Assembly: GCF_015477605.1 (NCBI RefSeq)
Contig: NZ_JADLQX010000019.1
Span: 62,001-126,000 of the forward strand
DNA: 64,000 bases
Reading direction: 5' to 3'
Origin: Nocardia amamiensis
GTDB taxonomy: Bacteria; Actinomycetota; Actinomycetes; Mycobacteriales; Mycobacteriaceae
Part shown: piece by piece, positions 1 to 8,642 of the stretch
How the letters are laid out: every line of letters starts with the position of its first letter
How positions within the stretch are numbered: the stretch's first letter is position 1
The notes under the pieces: generated by a model
Databases searched by the model: none
Told to the model about the DNA's origin: nothing
The model's input: only the letters and a program-made list of their open reading frames with translations
Program-made: the position numbers and the translations under genes

Positions 1-242
1 TGGTGGTAGTCGCGGCGAGCCTGGTCGGCCGCGTTGGCCTCCAGCCGGTCGCTGTTGCGGTGGTGTTGACCCATCGGGTCGATGTGGGTCCAGCCATGGT
101 CGTCGCCGGTGCCGTTGCGCGGGTCGGAGGGACCGTGCGACTCGTCGGCGACGCCGATGCCAGCGGCGCCCGCGGTGAGTGCGCCGATGATCGCGGCACA
201 GGTGAGCAGTCGCCGGGCGGTATGCGTGATGGTGGCGTTCAT
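1..242 (-). CDS. Secreted small protein, N-terminal part only
   Basis: These are the first 80 codons of a gene that continues beyond the left edge. Its ATG overlaps the stop codon of the gene upstream (ATGA), so the two are probably translationally coupled. The product starts with a Sec-type signal peptide: two arginines at residues 10-11, a hydrophobic Ala/Ile/Gly core at about 12-31, and a likely cleavage after Val-Ala at 31-32. The visible mature part is hydrophilic and rich in Asp, His, Gly and Asn, and mentions no family I recognise. Export is well supported by the sequence; function is unknown and the C-terminus is missing. Confidence 0.6.
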   Translation of the reverse strand, partial: MNATITHTARRLLTCAAIIGALTAGAAGIGVADESHGPSDPRNGTGDDHGWTHIDPMGQHHRNSDRLEANAADQARRDYH

Positions 243-628
243 CGTAAGTCTCCGTGGGGAATTCGACCTGTGCGCGGTGCGGTTCGGGATGCGGCGGTGC
301 GGCGAACGGCGGGTGTCGGGGTTGCCGCGCGAGGTGTGGGCGGGAATGGAATCGCGGCGGCATCCGTCGCGGACATGTCGTCCGCGGGGCGGTGCCGGTC
401 GGCACGGTTCCGGTCGTCGGAGTGGGAAGAGCCCGGCCTGTCGTCTCCGTGGCGGCCCGGGTACGCGGAGCGCGGGGCCTCGACGGTGTCGGGCCCGGCC
501 AGCGCTGGGTCCGGCGCCGGGGTTTCCGGCGTGGCCGCTATCGCGCTCACGATCAGCGGGCGGACGAGCCAGGTCTGCGTCCGTCGCTGGCGTGCCGTGA
601 TGCCGGTCATCGTTCGTGTCCGATTCAT
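239..628 (-). CDS. Hypothetical protein coupled to the secreted protein gene
   Basis: A 129-residue product I do not recognise. The start is supported by a good ribosome binding site (AAGGTGG, 5 nt before the ATG). The stop overlaps the start of the next gene by the ATGA arrangement, which argues that this is a real gene in a two-gene operon. After a basic N-terminus there is one weak apolar stretch (about residues 20-33), then a Pro/Ala/Asp/Arg-rich and probably disordered tail with many charged residues. It could be a membrane-anchored or exported partner of the downstream protein, but that is only inferred from the coupling. The composition is low in complexity, so a spurious frame is not fully excluded. 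Confidence 0.45.
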   Translation of the reverse strand: MNRTRTMTGITARQRRTQTWLVRPLIVSAIAATPETPAPDPALAGPDTVEAPRSAYPGRHGDDRPGSSHSDDRNRADRHRPADDMSATDAAAIPFPPTPRAATPTPAVRRTAASRTAPRTGRIPHGDLR

Positions 629-1209
629 CTCGCCACCTTCGAGAGCGAGGATCGGCCCGGTGCGGTCCGATCAACGACTCCCTGTCTATCGTGCCGTTGG
701 ATAACGTCACATTAATCGACGGGCAGATGACTTGTCGAGTGCTTTTCTCCGTGTTGGGAAGTCTGCGTGTCGCCGACTCGGGGGCCGCCCCATGACCAGC
801 GGCAATGGGCGGGCCGAAAGGCCTGTCGCCGGCAATATTTCGTCCGTGTTAACTCGGCAACAGCTGTCCGGCCGGGGTGGGTGTCATAGCACGGCTGCCG
901 AAAGGTGATGTGGCTCGCGGAATTCGCGGCGAGGTGGCATGGACGGACGCTGGCAGCCGCCGACCCGAGTGACCGGCGATCATGGGCTGCTCGAGTGGTT
1001 CACTGCACGGATCTTCGGTGGCTGAGCTGCTGTAAGAGATCGTGCCGGCGTGCGGACGCGCTATCGGCGGGACTTGGCGGATTACGTCAGTGGCATGGAT
1101 TCCGGGCTCACGGCCGCTAGAAGGAGTCCGCGCGCGTGCACCATCCAGGTGCTCTCTTGGTCGAGCGGAGCTCGGGAAGATTGGCCCTGTCGTCGTGGGG
1201 CGAATACGA
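629..1209. other. Intergenic region without a supported gene
   Basis: About 580 bases between the minus-strand operon at the left edge and the terminator of the membrane protein gene. The short open frames here have no ribosome binding sites and no protein-like composition. The AT-richer part at 695-720 probably holds the promoter of the leftward operon. I see no riboswitch or RNA gene that I can name. Confidence 0.5.
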
Positions 1210-1253
1210 GAAACCGCGCCTGCCGCAGGTGACTTGCAAGCAAGCGCGGTTTC
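1210..1253 (-). terminator. Hairpin terminator of the membrane protein gene
   Basis: A perfect 10-bp inverted repeat (GAAACCGCGC at 1210-1219 and GCGCGGTTTC at 1244-1253) with a 24-nt loop begins 13 nt beyond the stop codon of the leftward membrane protein gene. There is no long T run, which is usual for actinobacterial terminators. Confidence 0.55.
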
Positions 1254-1265
1254 GATCTCGAGAAA

Positions 1266-2009
1266 TCAGGCTTCGACCGCGTAGGCCGCGGCCACCGGCT
1301 CCTTCGCGGCCGGAACCTTGCGAGGCTCGGCCGCGGCGGCGGGATCGCGGAACGGGGCTTCGATGACGGCCCGTTCACGCCACAGGTGGTACAGCGCGAG
1401 CGCGAAGATCGTCGTGCCGATCACGTTGGCCAGGAAGTGCCACCAGACGCGGTAGGCCGACGCGCCCGCACCGGGATCCAGCAGGCCGAAGATGGTCGAC
1501 AGCCCGATCGCCTTGGTGCCGAACACGACCGTGAGGGTGAGCGCGAGATGCTCGAGCCCGTGGATGCCCTGCATCAGCACGCCCATCCGGCCCCACTTGC
1601 GCGCCTTGCTCTCCAGCGCGTGATGGGTGACCAGCGCGACACCGACCAGCCCGGCGAGGAAGTGGAAGTTGCCGACCAGGTGCAGCAGCTCCATACCCAA
1701 TGACGGCTTCATATGGTTGACCTGGCCGAAGCCGTTGGCCAGGCCGGTGCCCCACGGGGTCATCCACGCCGGTGAGTTCGGATGCTGGATCCAGTACCCG
1801 ACCTGTGCGACATGTTCTTGGAAGTGGCCGATCTGGGCGATCACGCCCAGTCCTATGACGCCGAGCGCGGTGCGGAACATCCAGGGGCGCAATGGTTTAC
1901 GCAAGGCGACGACCAGCACGCCGATGGCCGCCCACATCACCACCATCCACGCCACCATCCCTATCGCGCCTAGGATCTCCAGTGCGCTCGCTTCGGCCGT
2001 GTGGTTCAT
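1266..2009 (-). CDS. Polytopic membrane protein, unknown function
   Basis: A 247-residue integral membrane protein. I place the start at the internal ATG preceded by AAGGGGG; a longer frame upstream has no ribosome binding site. About six hydrophobic helices are visible, beginning at residues 10-30, and histidines cluster at the ends of several of them: a His-Phe-Gln-Glu-His stretch, a His-Leu-Val-Gly-Asn-Phe-His stretch, a His-His pair, and a Gly-Leu-Glu-His stretch. Such intramembrane histidines often bind heme or metal, so a redox or metal role is possible but not shown. The C-terminal 35 residues are Ala/Pro/Glu-rich and probably cytoplasmic. It lies 176 bp downstream of the TetR gene on the same strand. 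Confidence 0.75.
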   Translation of the reverse strand: MNHTAEASALEILGAIGMVAWMVVMWAAIGVLVVALRKPLRPWMFRTALGVIGLGVIAQIGHFQEHVAQVGYWIQHPNSPAWMTPWGTGLANGFGQVNHMKPSLGMELLHLVGNFHFLAGLVGVALVTHHALESKARKWGRMGVLMQGIHGLEHLALTLTVVFGTKAIGLSTIFGLLDPGAGASAYRVWWHFLANVIGTTIFALALYHLWRERAVIEAPFRDPAAAAEPRKVPAAKEPVAAAYAVEA

Positions 2010-2185
2010 GGAACCCCCTTCTGTCCGCCCTCCGGCAACGGCGACGGATGGGATGTGCAACGAAACGCGTGCAGACGCGTTATTCGCAAGATACAAGCCG
2101 ATGCGCCGCTTGTCCGAAGTATCCGAATGTCCAGGGCTACCTGATCATTCGTACACGTGTTATGCGCAAGACTTATAGCGCATGT

Positions 2186-2827
2186 TCAGGCGGGCTTCAG
2201 GAATCCCTCGATGATCCGGCGGGCGCGCTCGGCGGCCTCGGGGTCGCCGATCCGCAACGCCGTGTTGGTAGCGCAGAGCACCGCGTCGATCTGGAACGCG
2301 GCCAGATCCGTGTCCAGCTCGGCGATCTCACCCGCGGACACCGCCGCGCGCAGTTCCCGTTCCAGTAGCCGCACCCATGCTCGCTGGTCGCGCAGCAGCG
2401 CGTCCCGCACCGGGCCCGGCTTGCTGTCGTGCTCGGCCATGGTCGCGACACGGAAGCATCCGCCCGCGAACAACGGCGTCTCGGCGTACACGATCCAGTG
2501 GTCGACCAGTGCTCGCAGGCGGGCGACACCGTGCGGCGCGGATCGTGCCGGCTGCACGACCGCTTCGGTGAACCGATCTCGTGCGTAATCGATCGCGGCC
2601 AGTTGCAGCGCCTCTTTGGTGCGGAAGAGGGTTTGGATGCCCGCCTTGCTCAGTCCGGTGCCGGTCGCCAGCCTGCCGAAGCTCAAACCCGAGAGCCCGT
2701 CCAGCGAGGCGATGTCGACCGCCTGCCGCAGTACTGCCGCGCGGGTCTTCGCGCCGCGCAGCAGACGTTTGTCGGTGATGCCCGCGGTGTGCTGCTCGGG
2801 CGGCGAAACGGCGTCGACACCTTCCAT
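2186..2827 (-). CDS. TetR-family transcriptional regulator
   Basis: A 213-residue one-component repressor-type regulator. The N-terminal helix-turn-helix is recognisable around residues 30-75: Ala-Leu at the helix start, Gly-Leu-Ser-Phe-Gly-Arg-Leu-Ala, then Gly-Leu-Ser-Lys-Ala-Gly-Ile-Gln, and a Phe-Arg-Thr-Lys-Glu-Ala-Leu stretch typical of the family. The C-terminal ligand domain is of the type with a conserved Gly-Gly-Cys-Phe (around residue 120). It starts 37 nt after the phosphoketolase stop codon, so it may be cotranscribed with that gene. The ribosome binding site is weak and the start could differ by some codons. Its target is unknown; the flanking phosphoketolase and membrane protein genes are candidates. 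Confidence 0.88.
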   Translation of the reverse strand: MEGVDAVSPPEQHTAGITDKRLLRGAKTRAAVLRQAVDIASLDGLSGLSFGRLATGTGLSKAGIQTLFRTKEALQLAAIDYARDRFTEAVVQPARSAPHGVARLRALVDHWIVYAETPLFAGGCFRVATMAEHDSKPGPVRDALLRDQRAWVRLLERELRAAVSAGEIAELDTDLAAFQIDAVLCATNTALRIGDPEAAERARRIIEGFLKPA

Positions 2828-2864
2828 ACGGTCGATCGTACGTTCTCCGTGCCGGTAGGCGCAC

Positions 2865-5333
2865 TCAGGCGCGCTGGTAGGGCCAGGTCCAGTCGGCGAC
2901 CTCGGGGATGTCCTCGCCGTGCTCCCTGGTCCACGCACGGGCGCTCCAGCGCGCGTCGACCATCTCCTGCCGCAGTCCCGCGGCCCGCTCGCGCAGCGTC
3001 GGGACGCGATCGATCACATCCATCACCAGGTGGTAGCGGTCCAGGTCGTTGAGCATCACCATGTCGAACGGCGTGGTCGTGGTACCGCGCTCTTTGTAGC
3101 CGCGCACGTGCAGGCCGCCGTGATTGGTGCGCCGATAGGTCAGCCGGTGGATCAGCCACGGATAGCCGTGGAAGGCGAAGATCACCGGCCGGTCGCGGGT
3201 GAACAGGGTGTCGAACTCGCTGTCGGGCAGCCCGTGCGGATGCTCGTCCCGGGGTTGCAGGCGCATCAGATCGACCACGTTGACCACCCGGACGCGCAAC
3301 TCGGGCAGACGTTCGCGCAGTATCGCCGCCGCCGCCAGGGTCTCCAGTGTGGGGACGTCACCCGCGCAGGCGAGCACCACGTCCGGCATGGTGCCGACCT
3401 CGTCCCGGTGGCAGGCCCAGGGCCAGATGCCGATGCCGCGTGCGCAGTGCTCGGCCGCGTCGGTCACCGACAGCCAGTCCGCCTGCGGTTGCTTGCCCGC
3501 GACCACCACGTTCACGTAGTGCCGGGAGCGCAGGCAGTGGTCGTAGGTGGACAGCAGCGTGTTGGCGTCCGGCGGCAGATACACCCGCACGATCGAGGCC
3601 TTCTTGTTCAGCACCACGTCCAGGAAGCCGGGGTCCTGATGGGTGAAGCCGTTGTGGTCCTGCCGCCAGACATGCGATGACAGCAGGTAGTTGAGGCTGG
3701 CGATCGGCCGCCGCCACGGCACCGCCGCGCTGGCGTCGAGCCATTTGGCGTGCTGGTTGAACATCGCGTCCACGATGTGGATGAACGCCTCGTAGCAGGT
3801 GAACACGCCGTGCCTGCCGGTGAGCAGGTATCCCTCCAGCAGGCCCTGGCACATGTGCTCGGACAGCACCTCGATCACCCGGCCGGTGCGATCGAGTTTC
3901 TCGTCGCGAGCATCGATATCGGCCTGCCAGTCGCGTCCGGTGACCTCCAGGATGTCTTGCAGCCGGTTGCTGGCCAGCTCGTCGGGTGCGAAGGTCAGGA
4001 AGTTGTCCGGATTGCTCTTGGTGACCTCGCGCAACCACCCGCCGAGCACCCTGGTGGCCTCGTGCCGGGTCGCGCCCGGCGCGGGCACTTCGACGCCGAA
4101 CTCGCGCCAGTCCGGCAGGCGCAGGTCGCGGACCAGCATGCCGCCGTTGGCGACCGGATTGGCGCTCATCCGCCGATCACCGTCGGGCACCTGGTCGCAC
4201 AGCTCCGACACCGGCTTGCCGGTTTCGTCGAACAACTCCTCCGGGCGATAGGACCGCAGCCACTGTTCCAGTACCGCGCGGTGCTCCGGGTCGGTGCGCG
4301 CGGCGGGCAGCGGGACCTGATGTGCGCGGAAGGTGCCCTCGACCGGGTTGCCGTCCACCATCGGTGGACAGGTCCAGCCCTTCGGCGTGCGCAGCACGAT
4401 CATCGGCCACGCGGGCCGTATCCCGTCGGTGCCGCCGCGCGCGGCGCGCTGGATCTGGGCGATCCGCTCGAGACCGGCGTCCATCGCGCCGGCCATGGCC
4501 TGGTGGACAGCGGCCGGATCATCGCCGGCGACGACGATCGGCTCGTAGCCGTATCCGTGCAGCAGTGCGAGCAAGTCCTCTTCCGGGATCCGCGCCAGGA
4601 TGGTCGGGTTGGCGATCTTGTATTCGTTCAGCGCCAGGATCGGCAGGACAGCGCCGTCGCGCGCCGGGTTGACGAACTTGTTCGCATGCCAGCTGGTGGC
4701 CAGTGGACCGGTCTCCGCCTCGCCGTCGCCGATCACGCAGAACACGGTGAGATCGGGGTTGTCCAGCGCGGCGCCGAACGCGTGCAGCAGCGAGTAGCCG
4801 AGCTCACCGCCCTCGTGGAAGGAGCCAGGCGTCTCCGGTGCGCAGTGACTGGGCACGCCGCCAGGGAAGGAGAACTGGTGGAACAGCGCGCCCATGCCGG
4901 TGGCGTCCTGGGGAATGTGGCTGTAGAGCTCGGAGTAGGTGCCCTCCAGCCAGGCGCATGCGTTCGGGCCCGGCCCGCCGTGCCCGGGCCCCGCGACGAA
5001 CACCGCGTTCAAGCCGCGCTGCCGGATCGCGCGATTCGCGTGGGTCCACACCAGATTCAGTCCGGGCACGGTGCCGAAGTGGCCGAGCAGGCGCGGCTTG
5101 ATGTGCTCGGGTCGCAGTGGTTCGCGCAGCAGCGGATTGGCCATCAGGTAGATCTGGCCGACCGAGAGGTAGTTCGCGGCCCGCCACCACGCGTCCACGG
5201 ACGTCAGCTCGTCGGGCTCCAGCGGGCCCCGGACGTCCGCGAGCCGGTAGGGAAGCGGAGCGACGGTCTCCCCACTCGAACCGCCGACATTGTCGGCCGA
5301 AGTATCGCCGCCTGCACTGGCCATATGGGTCAT
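2865..5333 (-). CDS. xfp: Xylulose-5-phosphate/fructose-6-phosphate phosphoketolase
   Basis: Thiamine-diphosphate enzyme of 822 residues, the usual size for the family. It cleaves xylulose 5-phosphate and often fructose 6-phosphate with phosphate to give acetyl phosphate and an aldose phosphate, in the cytoplasm. Visible family hallmarks are Gly-His-Phe-Gly-Thr-Val-Pro-Gly near residue 85, Gly-Pro-Gly-His-Gly-Gly near 117, and the cofactor motif Gly-Asp-Gly-Glu-Ala-Glu-Thr-Gly-Pro near 205. The start is set by GAGGAGAG 7 nt before an ATG; a second ATG lies three codons on. No acetate kinase or phosphotransacetylase gene is adjacent, so the fate of acetyl phosphate is decided elsewhere. Confidence 0.96.
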   Translation of the reverse strand: MTHMASAGGDTSADNVGGSSGETVAPLPYRLADVRGPLEPDELTSVDAWWRAANYLSVGQIYLMANPLLREPLRPEHIKPRLLGHFGTVPGLNLVWTHANRAIRQRGLNAVFVAGPGHGGPGPNACAWLEGTYSELYSHIPQDATGMGALFHQFSFPGGVPSHCAPETPGSFHEGGELGYSLLHAFGAALDNPDLTVFCVIGDGEAETGPLATSWHANKFVNPARDGAVLPILALNEYKIANPTILARIPEEDLLALLHGYGYEPIVVAGDDPAAVHQAMAGAMDAGLERIAQIQRAARGGTDGIRPAWPMIVLRTPKGWTCPPMVDGNPVEGTFRAHQVPLPAARTDPEHRAVLEQWLRSYRPEELFDETGKPVSELCDQVPDGDRRMSANPVANGGMLVRDLRLPDWREFGVEVPAPGATRHEATRVLGGWLREVTKSNPDNFLTFAPDELASNRLQDILEVTGRDWQADIDARDEKLDRTGRVIEVLSEHMCQGLLEGYLLTGRHGVFTCYEAFIHIVDAMFNQHAKWLDASAAVPWRRPIASLNYLLSSHVWRQDHNGFTHQDPGFLDVVLNKKASIVRVYLPPDANTLLSTYDHCLRSRHYVNVVVAGKQPQADWLSVTDAAEHCARGIGIWPWACHRDEVGTMPDVVLACAGDVPTLETLAAAAILRERLPELRVRVVNVVDLMRLQPRDEHPHGLPDSEFDTLFTRDRPVIFAFHGYPWLIHRLTYRRTNHGGLHVRGYKERGTTTTPFDMVMLNDLDRYHLVMDVIDRVPTLRERAAGLRQEMVDARWSARAWTREHGEDIPEVADWTWPYQRA

Positions 5334-5545
5334 GCGCCGACTCTCCTCACGCTCGGGGCATCCGGGACGGTGGCGCGACCATGCGCGCCGCCCCGGATCG
5401 TGCACGGCTGCCGATAGCAATCGGCCACGCGGAATGGAGAATTCACCGCCAGCTTAACGGGATCTGCGATTCCGGCGTGGCGAAAGCGTGTCGCGCGCGG
5501 ACTATCGACGGACTACGTCCGGCTGCGTGCACTAAGGTCCGCGGC

Positions 5546-6124
5546 ATGCACATTCTCGGAAGGATCATCGGGATCGGCGCCATCGCCGCGACGACCGTCG
5601 CGCTGGCCGCCTGCGGGTCGGACGACGAGACCTCCACCGCTGTCACCACCACCAAAGCCACCGCCCAGGCGGGTCCTTCCGCAGCGCAGCGCCCGGCCAC
5701 GCCGAGCAAGGGCCGCGAATGCACCGCCGACGACATCCGCGTGACCGGGGATTTCGGCGCCGCGCCGACAATCACCATCCCGGACGACTGCGACCCGCCC
5801 AAGCAGCTGATCGTCAAGGACCTCAGCACGGGCAGCGGGCCCGGCGCCGTGGCCGGCCAGCAGCTGACCATGAATTACGCGCTGGTCACCTGGTCGGACA
5901 AGAAGACGCTGGACAGCTCGTTCGACCGCGGCAAGCCGTTCCAGCTCACTCTCGGCGGCGGCCAGGTCATCGATGGCTGGGACCAAGGGCTGGTCGGCGT
6001 CCAGGAGGGCTCGCGCAGGCTGCTGGTCGTGCCGCCGGAGCTCGGCTACGGCGCCGGTGGGCGCGGCATCGCGCCGTACGAGACGCTGGTGTTCGTTACC
6101 GACGTGGTGTCGGTGGGGAAGTAG
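5546..6124 (+). CDS. FKBP-type peptidyl-prolyl isomerase, lipoprotein
   Basis: A 192-residue exported proline isomerase. The N-terminus is a lipoprotein signal peptide ending in the lipobox Leu-Ala-Ala-Cys (Cys at about residue 25), followed by a Ser/Thr/Ala-rich linker. The FKBP domain fills the C-terminal 110 residues, with the family signatures Gly-Gly-Gly-Gln-Val-Ile-Asp-Gly-Trp-Asp-Gln-Gly-Leu, Gly-Ser-Arg-Arg-Leu-Leu-Val-Val-Pro-Pro, and Leu-Gly-Tyr-Gly. It probably assists folding of secreted proteins at the outer face of the membrane. It diverges from the phosphoketolase gene across about 210 bp and precedes trigger factor, a cytoplasmic protein that also contains an FKBP domain. Confidence 0.92.
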   Translation: MHILGRIIGIGAIAATTVALAACGSDDETSTAVTTTKATAQAGPSAAQRPATPSKGRECTADDIRVTGDFGAAPTITIPDDCDPPKQLIVKDLSTGSGPGAVAGQQLTMNYALVTWSDKKTLDSSFDRGKPFQLTLGGGQVIDGWDQGLVGVQEGSRRLLVVPPELGYGAGGRGIAPYETLVFVTDVVSVGK

Positions 6125-6226
6125 CCCGAACCGTCGCGGCCTGCGCCGGGCACCGCCGAGTGCAGGTCCGCTCGGCCGGTCAACTAACCTGGTCGGGATG
6201 CGTCGCGCACACCGCATTCCTCGTCG

Positions 6227-6244
6227 TCCCGGCCGAGGCCGGGA
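6227..6244. repeat. Perfect GC-rich hairpin between the FKBP gene and tig
   Basis: TCCCGGCC and GGCCGGGA form an 8-bp perfect stem with a two-base centre. It sits in the 247-bp gap between the lipoprotein gene and tig. It may act as a terminator or be a repeat-family element; no T run follows. Confidence 0.4.
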
Positions 6245-6371
6245 ACCCGGGTCGGACCGGCGCCGGTGGCGGCTGCCGGCGTAGCGCCGCTTCGCTGCCA
6301 TTCCGACCGCCGGGGTGGGGCACGCACACCCGAACGTCAACCAGTACGAACAACGAACAAGGAGCATGTCC

Positions 6372-7748
6372 GTGAAGAGCACCGTCGAGCAGCTGAGCCC
6401 GACCCGGGTCCGGATCAATGTCGAGGTGCCCTTCGAGGAGCTGAAGCCGGATTTCGACCGCGCGTACAAGGCACTGGCCAAGCAGGTCCGCATCCCCGGC
6501 TTCCGTCCCGGTAAAGCGCCCGCGAAGCTGCTCGAGGCCCGCCTCGGCCGTGGCGCGATCCTGGAGCAGGTCGTCAACGACGCGTTGCCCGGCCGCTACA
6601 GCGAGGCGGTCACCACCTCCGAGGTGAAGGTCATCGGGCAGCCCGAGATCGAGATCACCAAGATCGAAGACGGCCAGGAGCTCGCCTTCACGGCCGAGGT
6701 CGATGTGCGTCCGGAGATCACCCTGCCGGATTACTCCGGCATCGCGGTCACCGTTGACGCGATCAGCGTCGGTGACGAGGACATCGAGGAGCAGCTGCAG
6801 TCGCTGCGGCAGCGCTTCGGCACGCTGACCGGCGTCGAGCGCCCGGTGCGCGACGGCGACTTCGTCTCGATCGATCTGTCCGCGACCGTGGACGGCGAAG
6901 AGGTGCCCGAGGCCGCCACCACCGGCCTGTCCCACGAGGTCGGCTCCGGCCAGCTCATCGAGGGCCTGGACGAGGCGCTGGTCGGGCTGTCGGCGGGCGA
7001 GTCGAAGGAGTTCACCTCGACGCTGGTCGCCGGCGAGCACGCGGGCAAGGACGCGGTCATCACGGTGACGGTGCAGTCGGTCAAGGAGCGCGAGCTGCCC
7101 GAGGCCGACGACGAGTTCGCCCAGCTGGCCAGTGAATTCGACACCCTGGATGAGCTGAAGGCCGACCTGCGCGGCCGCGTCGAGCGGGTCAAGAAGGTGC
7201 AGCAGGCGGGCGATATCCGCGACAAGGTGCTGGAGACCTTGCTGGAGCAGGTCGAGGTGCCGCTGCCGGAGGCCGTGGTCAAGGCCGAGATCGACGCCGT
7301 GACCCATGACGCGGTGCACGGCTTCGACCACGACGAGGCCAAGTTCGCCGAGGCGCTCGAGGCGCAGGGCAGCACCCGCGAGGAGTTCGACGCCGACACC
7401 AAGGAGGCCGCCGAGAAGTCGGTGAAGACCCAGCTGCTGCTGGACGCGATCGCCGAGGCGGAGGGCACCCAGGTCGGTCAGGAGGAGCTCACCGAGCGCA
7501 TCCTGTTCCAGGCGCAGCGCTACGGCATGTCGCCGGAGCAGTTCATCCAGCAGGTGCAGCAGGCGGGCCAGCTCGGCGCGGTGTTCGCCGACGTGCGCCG
7601 CGGCAAGGCGCTGGCCGGGGTGGTCGGCCAGGTGACCGTCACCGACTCCGCGGGCAACCCGGTGGACACCGCCGAAATGTTCGGCGCTCCGGCGGATTCC
7701 GCGGACGAGGGCAACGCAGAGGAGACGTCCGCGGCGGACGCCGAATAA
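6372..7748 (+). CDS. tig: Trigger factor, ribosome-associated chaperone and prolyl isomerase
   Basis: Binds nascent chains at the ribosome exit tunnel and helps cytosolic folding. The protein has 458 residues in three expected parts: an N-terminal ribosome-binding domain with the signature around Gly-Phe-Arg-Pro-Gly-Lys-Ala-Pro (residues 41-48), a central FKBP-like domain (about 150-235), and a helical C-terminal chaperone domain with an acidic Asp/Glu/Ala tail. I chose GTG at 6372 because GGAG lies 7 nt upstream; the ATG two codons earlier is only 1 nt from that site, and starting at GTG gives Met-Lys-Ser-Thr-Val-Glu-Gln, as in mycobacterial homologues. The clp genes follow, a common actinobacterial arrangement. 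Confidence 0.96.
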   Translation: MKSTVEQLSPTRVRINVEVPFEELKPDFDRAYKALAKQVRIPGFRPGKAPAKLLEARLGRGAILEQVVNDALPGRYSEAVTTSEVKVIGQPEIEITKIEDGQELAFTAEVDVRPEITLPDYSGIAVTVDAISVGDEDIEEQLQSLRQRFGTLTGVERPVRDGDFVSIDLSATVDGEEVPEAATTGLSHEVGSGQLIEGLDEALVGLSAGESKEFTSTLVAGEHAGKDAVITVTVQSVKERELPEADDEFAQLASEFDTLDELKADLRGRVERVKKVQQAGDIRDKVLETLLEQVEVPLPEAVVKAEIDAVTHDAVHGFDHDEAKFAEALEAQGSTREEFDADTKEAAEKSVKTQLLLDAIAEAEGTQVGQEELTERILFQAQRYGMSPEQFIQQVQQAGQLGAVFADVRRGKALAGVVGQVTVTDSAGNPVDTAEMFGAPADSADEGNAEETSAADAE

Positions 7749-7811
7749 TTCCATGAAATACCCGCGCTATCGGCGCCCGAGGGGTGCACTGATTGCGCTG
7801 TGAGCGAAGAA

Positions 7812-7841
7812 AGGGCGGTACCGGGAGTTCGGTGCCGCCCT
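7812..7841 (+). terminator. Intrinsic terminator after tig
   Basis: AGGGCGGTACC (7812-7822) pairs with GGTGCCGCCCT (7831-7841), an 11-bp stem with one G-U pair and an 8-nt loop, followed by TGCTTCGTT. It separates tig from clpP1, so clpP1-clpP2 needs its own promoter in the 120 bp that follow. Confidence 0.7.
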
Positions 7842-7960
7842 GCTTCGTTAATGTTTGTGACGACAAGTTGGATACGCCCTGTCCAATCGGGTGCGGCATA
7901 TCCGACCAGTGATGGCTATGTGGCAATCCGCAACGAGCCGGTGAGAGAAGGCAGGTATCC

Positions 7961-8572
7961 GTGACAATCAACCAGGCAGGGGTCATGACAACCGCGACTG
8001 CTGGTCTCAATCTCAGTGATTCGGTGTACGAGCGCCTGCTGCGTGAGCGCATCATCTTCCTCGGCACCCAGGTCGACGACGACATCGCGAACAAGCTGTG
8101 CGCGCAGATCCTGTTGCTGTCGGCGGAAGATCCCACCAAGGACATCTCGCTCTACATCAACTCGCCGGGCGGTTCGGTGACCGCGGGCATGGCCATCTAC
8201 GACACGATGCAGTTCGCCGAGTGCGACATCGCCACCTACGGCATGGGCCTGGCCGCGTCGATGGGACAGTTCCTGCTCACCGCGGGCACCAAGGGCAAGC
8301 GGTACGCGCTGCCGCACGCGCGGATCATGATGCACCAGCCGTCGGCGGGCATCGGCGGTTCGGCGGCCGACATCGCGATCATGGCCGAGCAGTTCGCGCA
8401 CACGAAGCGGGAGCTGAACGAGCTGCAGGCCCTGCACACCGGCAAGTCCGTGGAGCAGGTCACCGCCGACGCCGACCGGGACCGCTGGTTCACCGCGTCC
8501 GAAGCCCTGGAGTACGGCTTCATCGACCACGTGATCAGCCACGCGAACCAGGCCAACGGCGCCAAGAAGTAA
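7961..8572 (+). CDS. clpP1: ATP-dependent Clp protease proteolytic subunit 1
   Basis: Serine peptidase subunit of the Clp proteolytic barrel, 203 residues. The catalytic triad is complete: Ser100 in Gly-Leu-Ala-Ala-Ser-Met-Gly, His125 in Met-Met-His-Gln-Pro, and Asp174 in Asp-Arg-Asp-Arg-Trp. In actinobacteria ClpP1 and ClpP2 form a mixed double ring that works with ClpX or ClpC1. The start is a GTG with AGAAGG 9 nt upstream; an ATG eight codons later also has a purine-rich site, so the propeptide length is uncertain. It is the first gene of a clpP1-clpP2 operon, 70 bp before clpP2. Confidence 0.96.
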   Translation: MTINQAGVMTTATAGLNLSDSVYERLLRERIIFLGTQVDDDIANKLCAQILLLSAEDPTKDISLYINSPGGSVTAGMAIYDTMQFAECDIATYGMGLAASMGQFLLTAGTKGKRYALPHARIMMHQPSAGIGGSAADIAIMAEQFAHTKRELNELQALHTGKSVEQVTADADRDRWFTASEALEYGFIDHVISHANQANGAKK

Positions 8573-8642
8573 CGCACCGGATCACCCACAGGCCCCCGGA
8601 CGCCTCGAACGTCCGGCCGCCGCACCGACTTTGGAGACGAAG

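Noticed and set aside
905..1284. Short frames in the gap before the membrane protein gene
   Set aside because: No ribosome binding sites and compositions typical of random GC-rich sequence.
3750..5417. 555-codon plus-strand frame opposite the phosphoketolase gene
   Set aside because: Codon-mirror artefact of a GC-rich gene; no ribosome binding site and His/Gln/Val-rich random composition.
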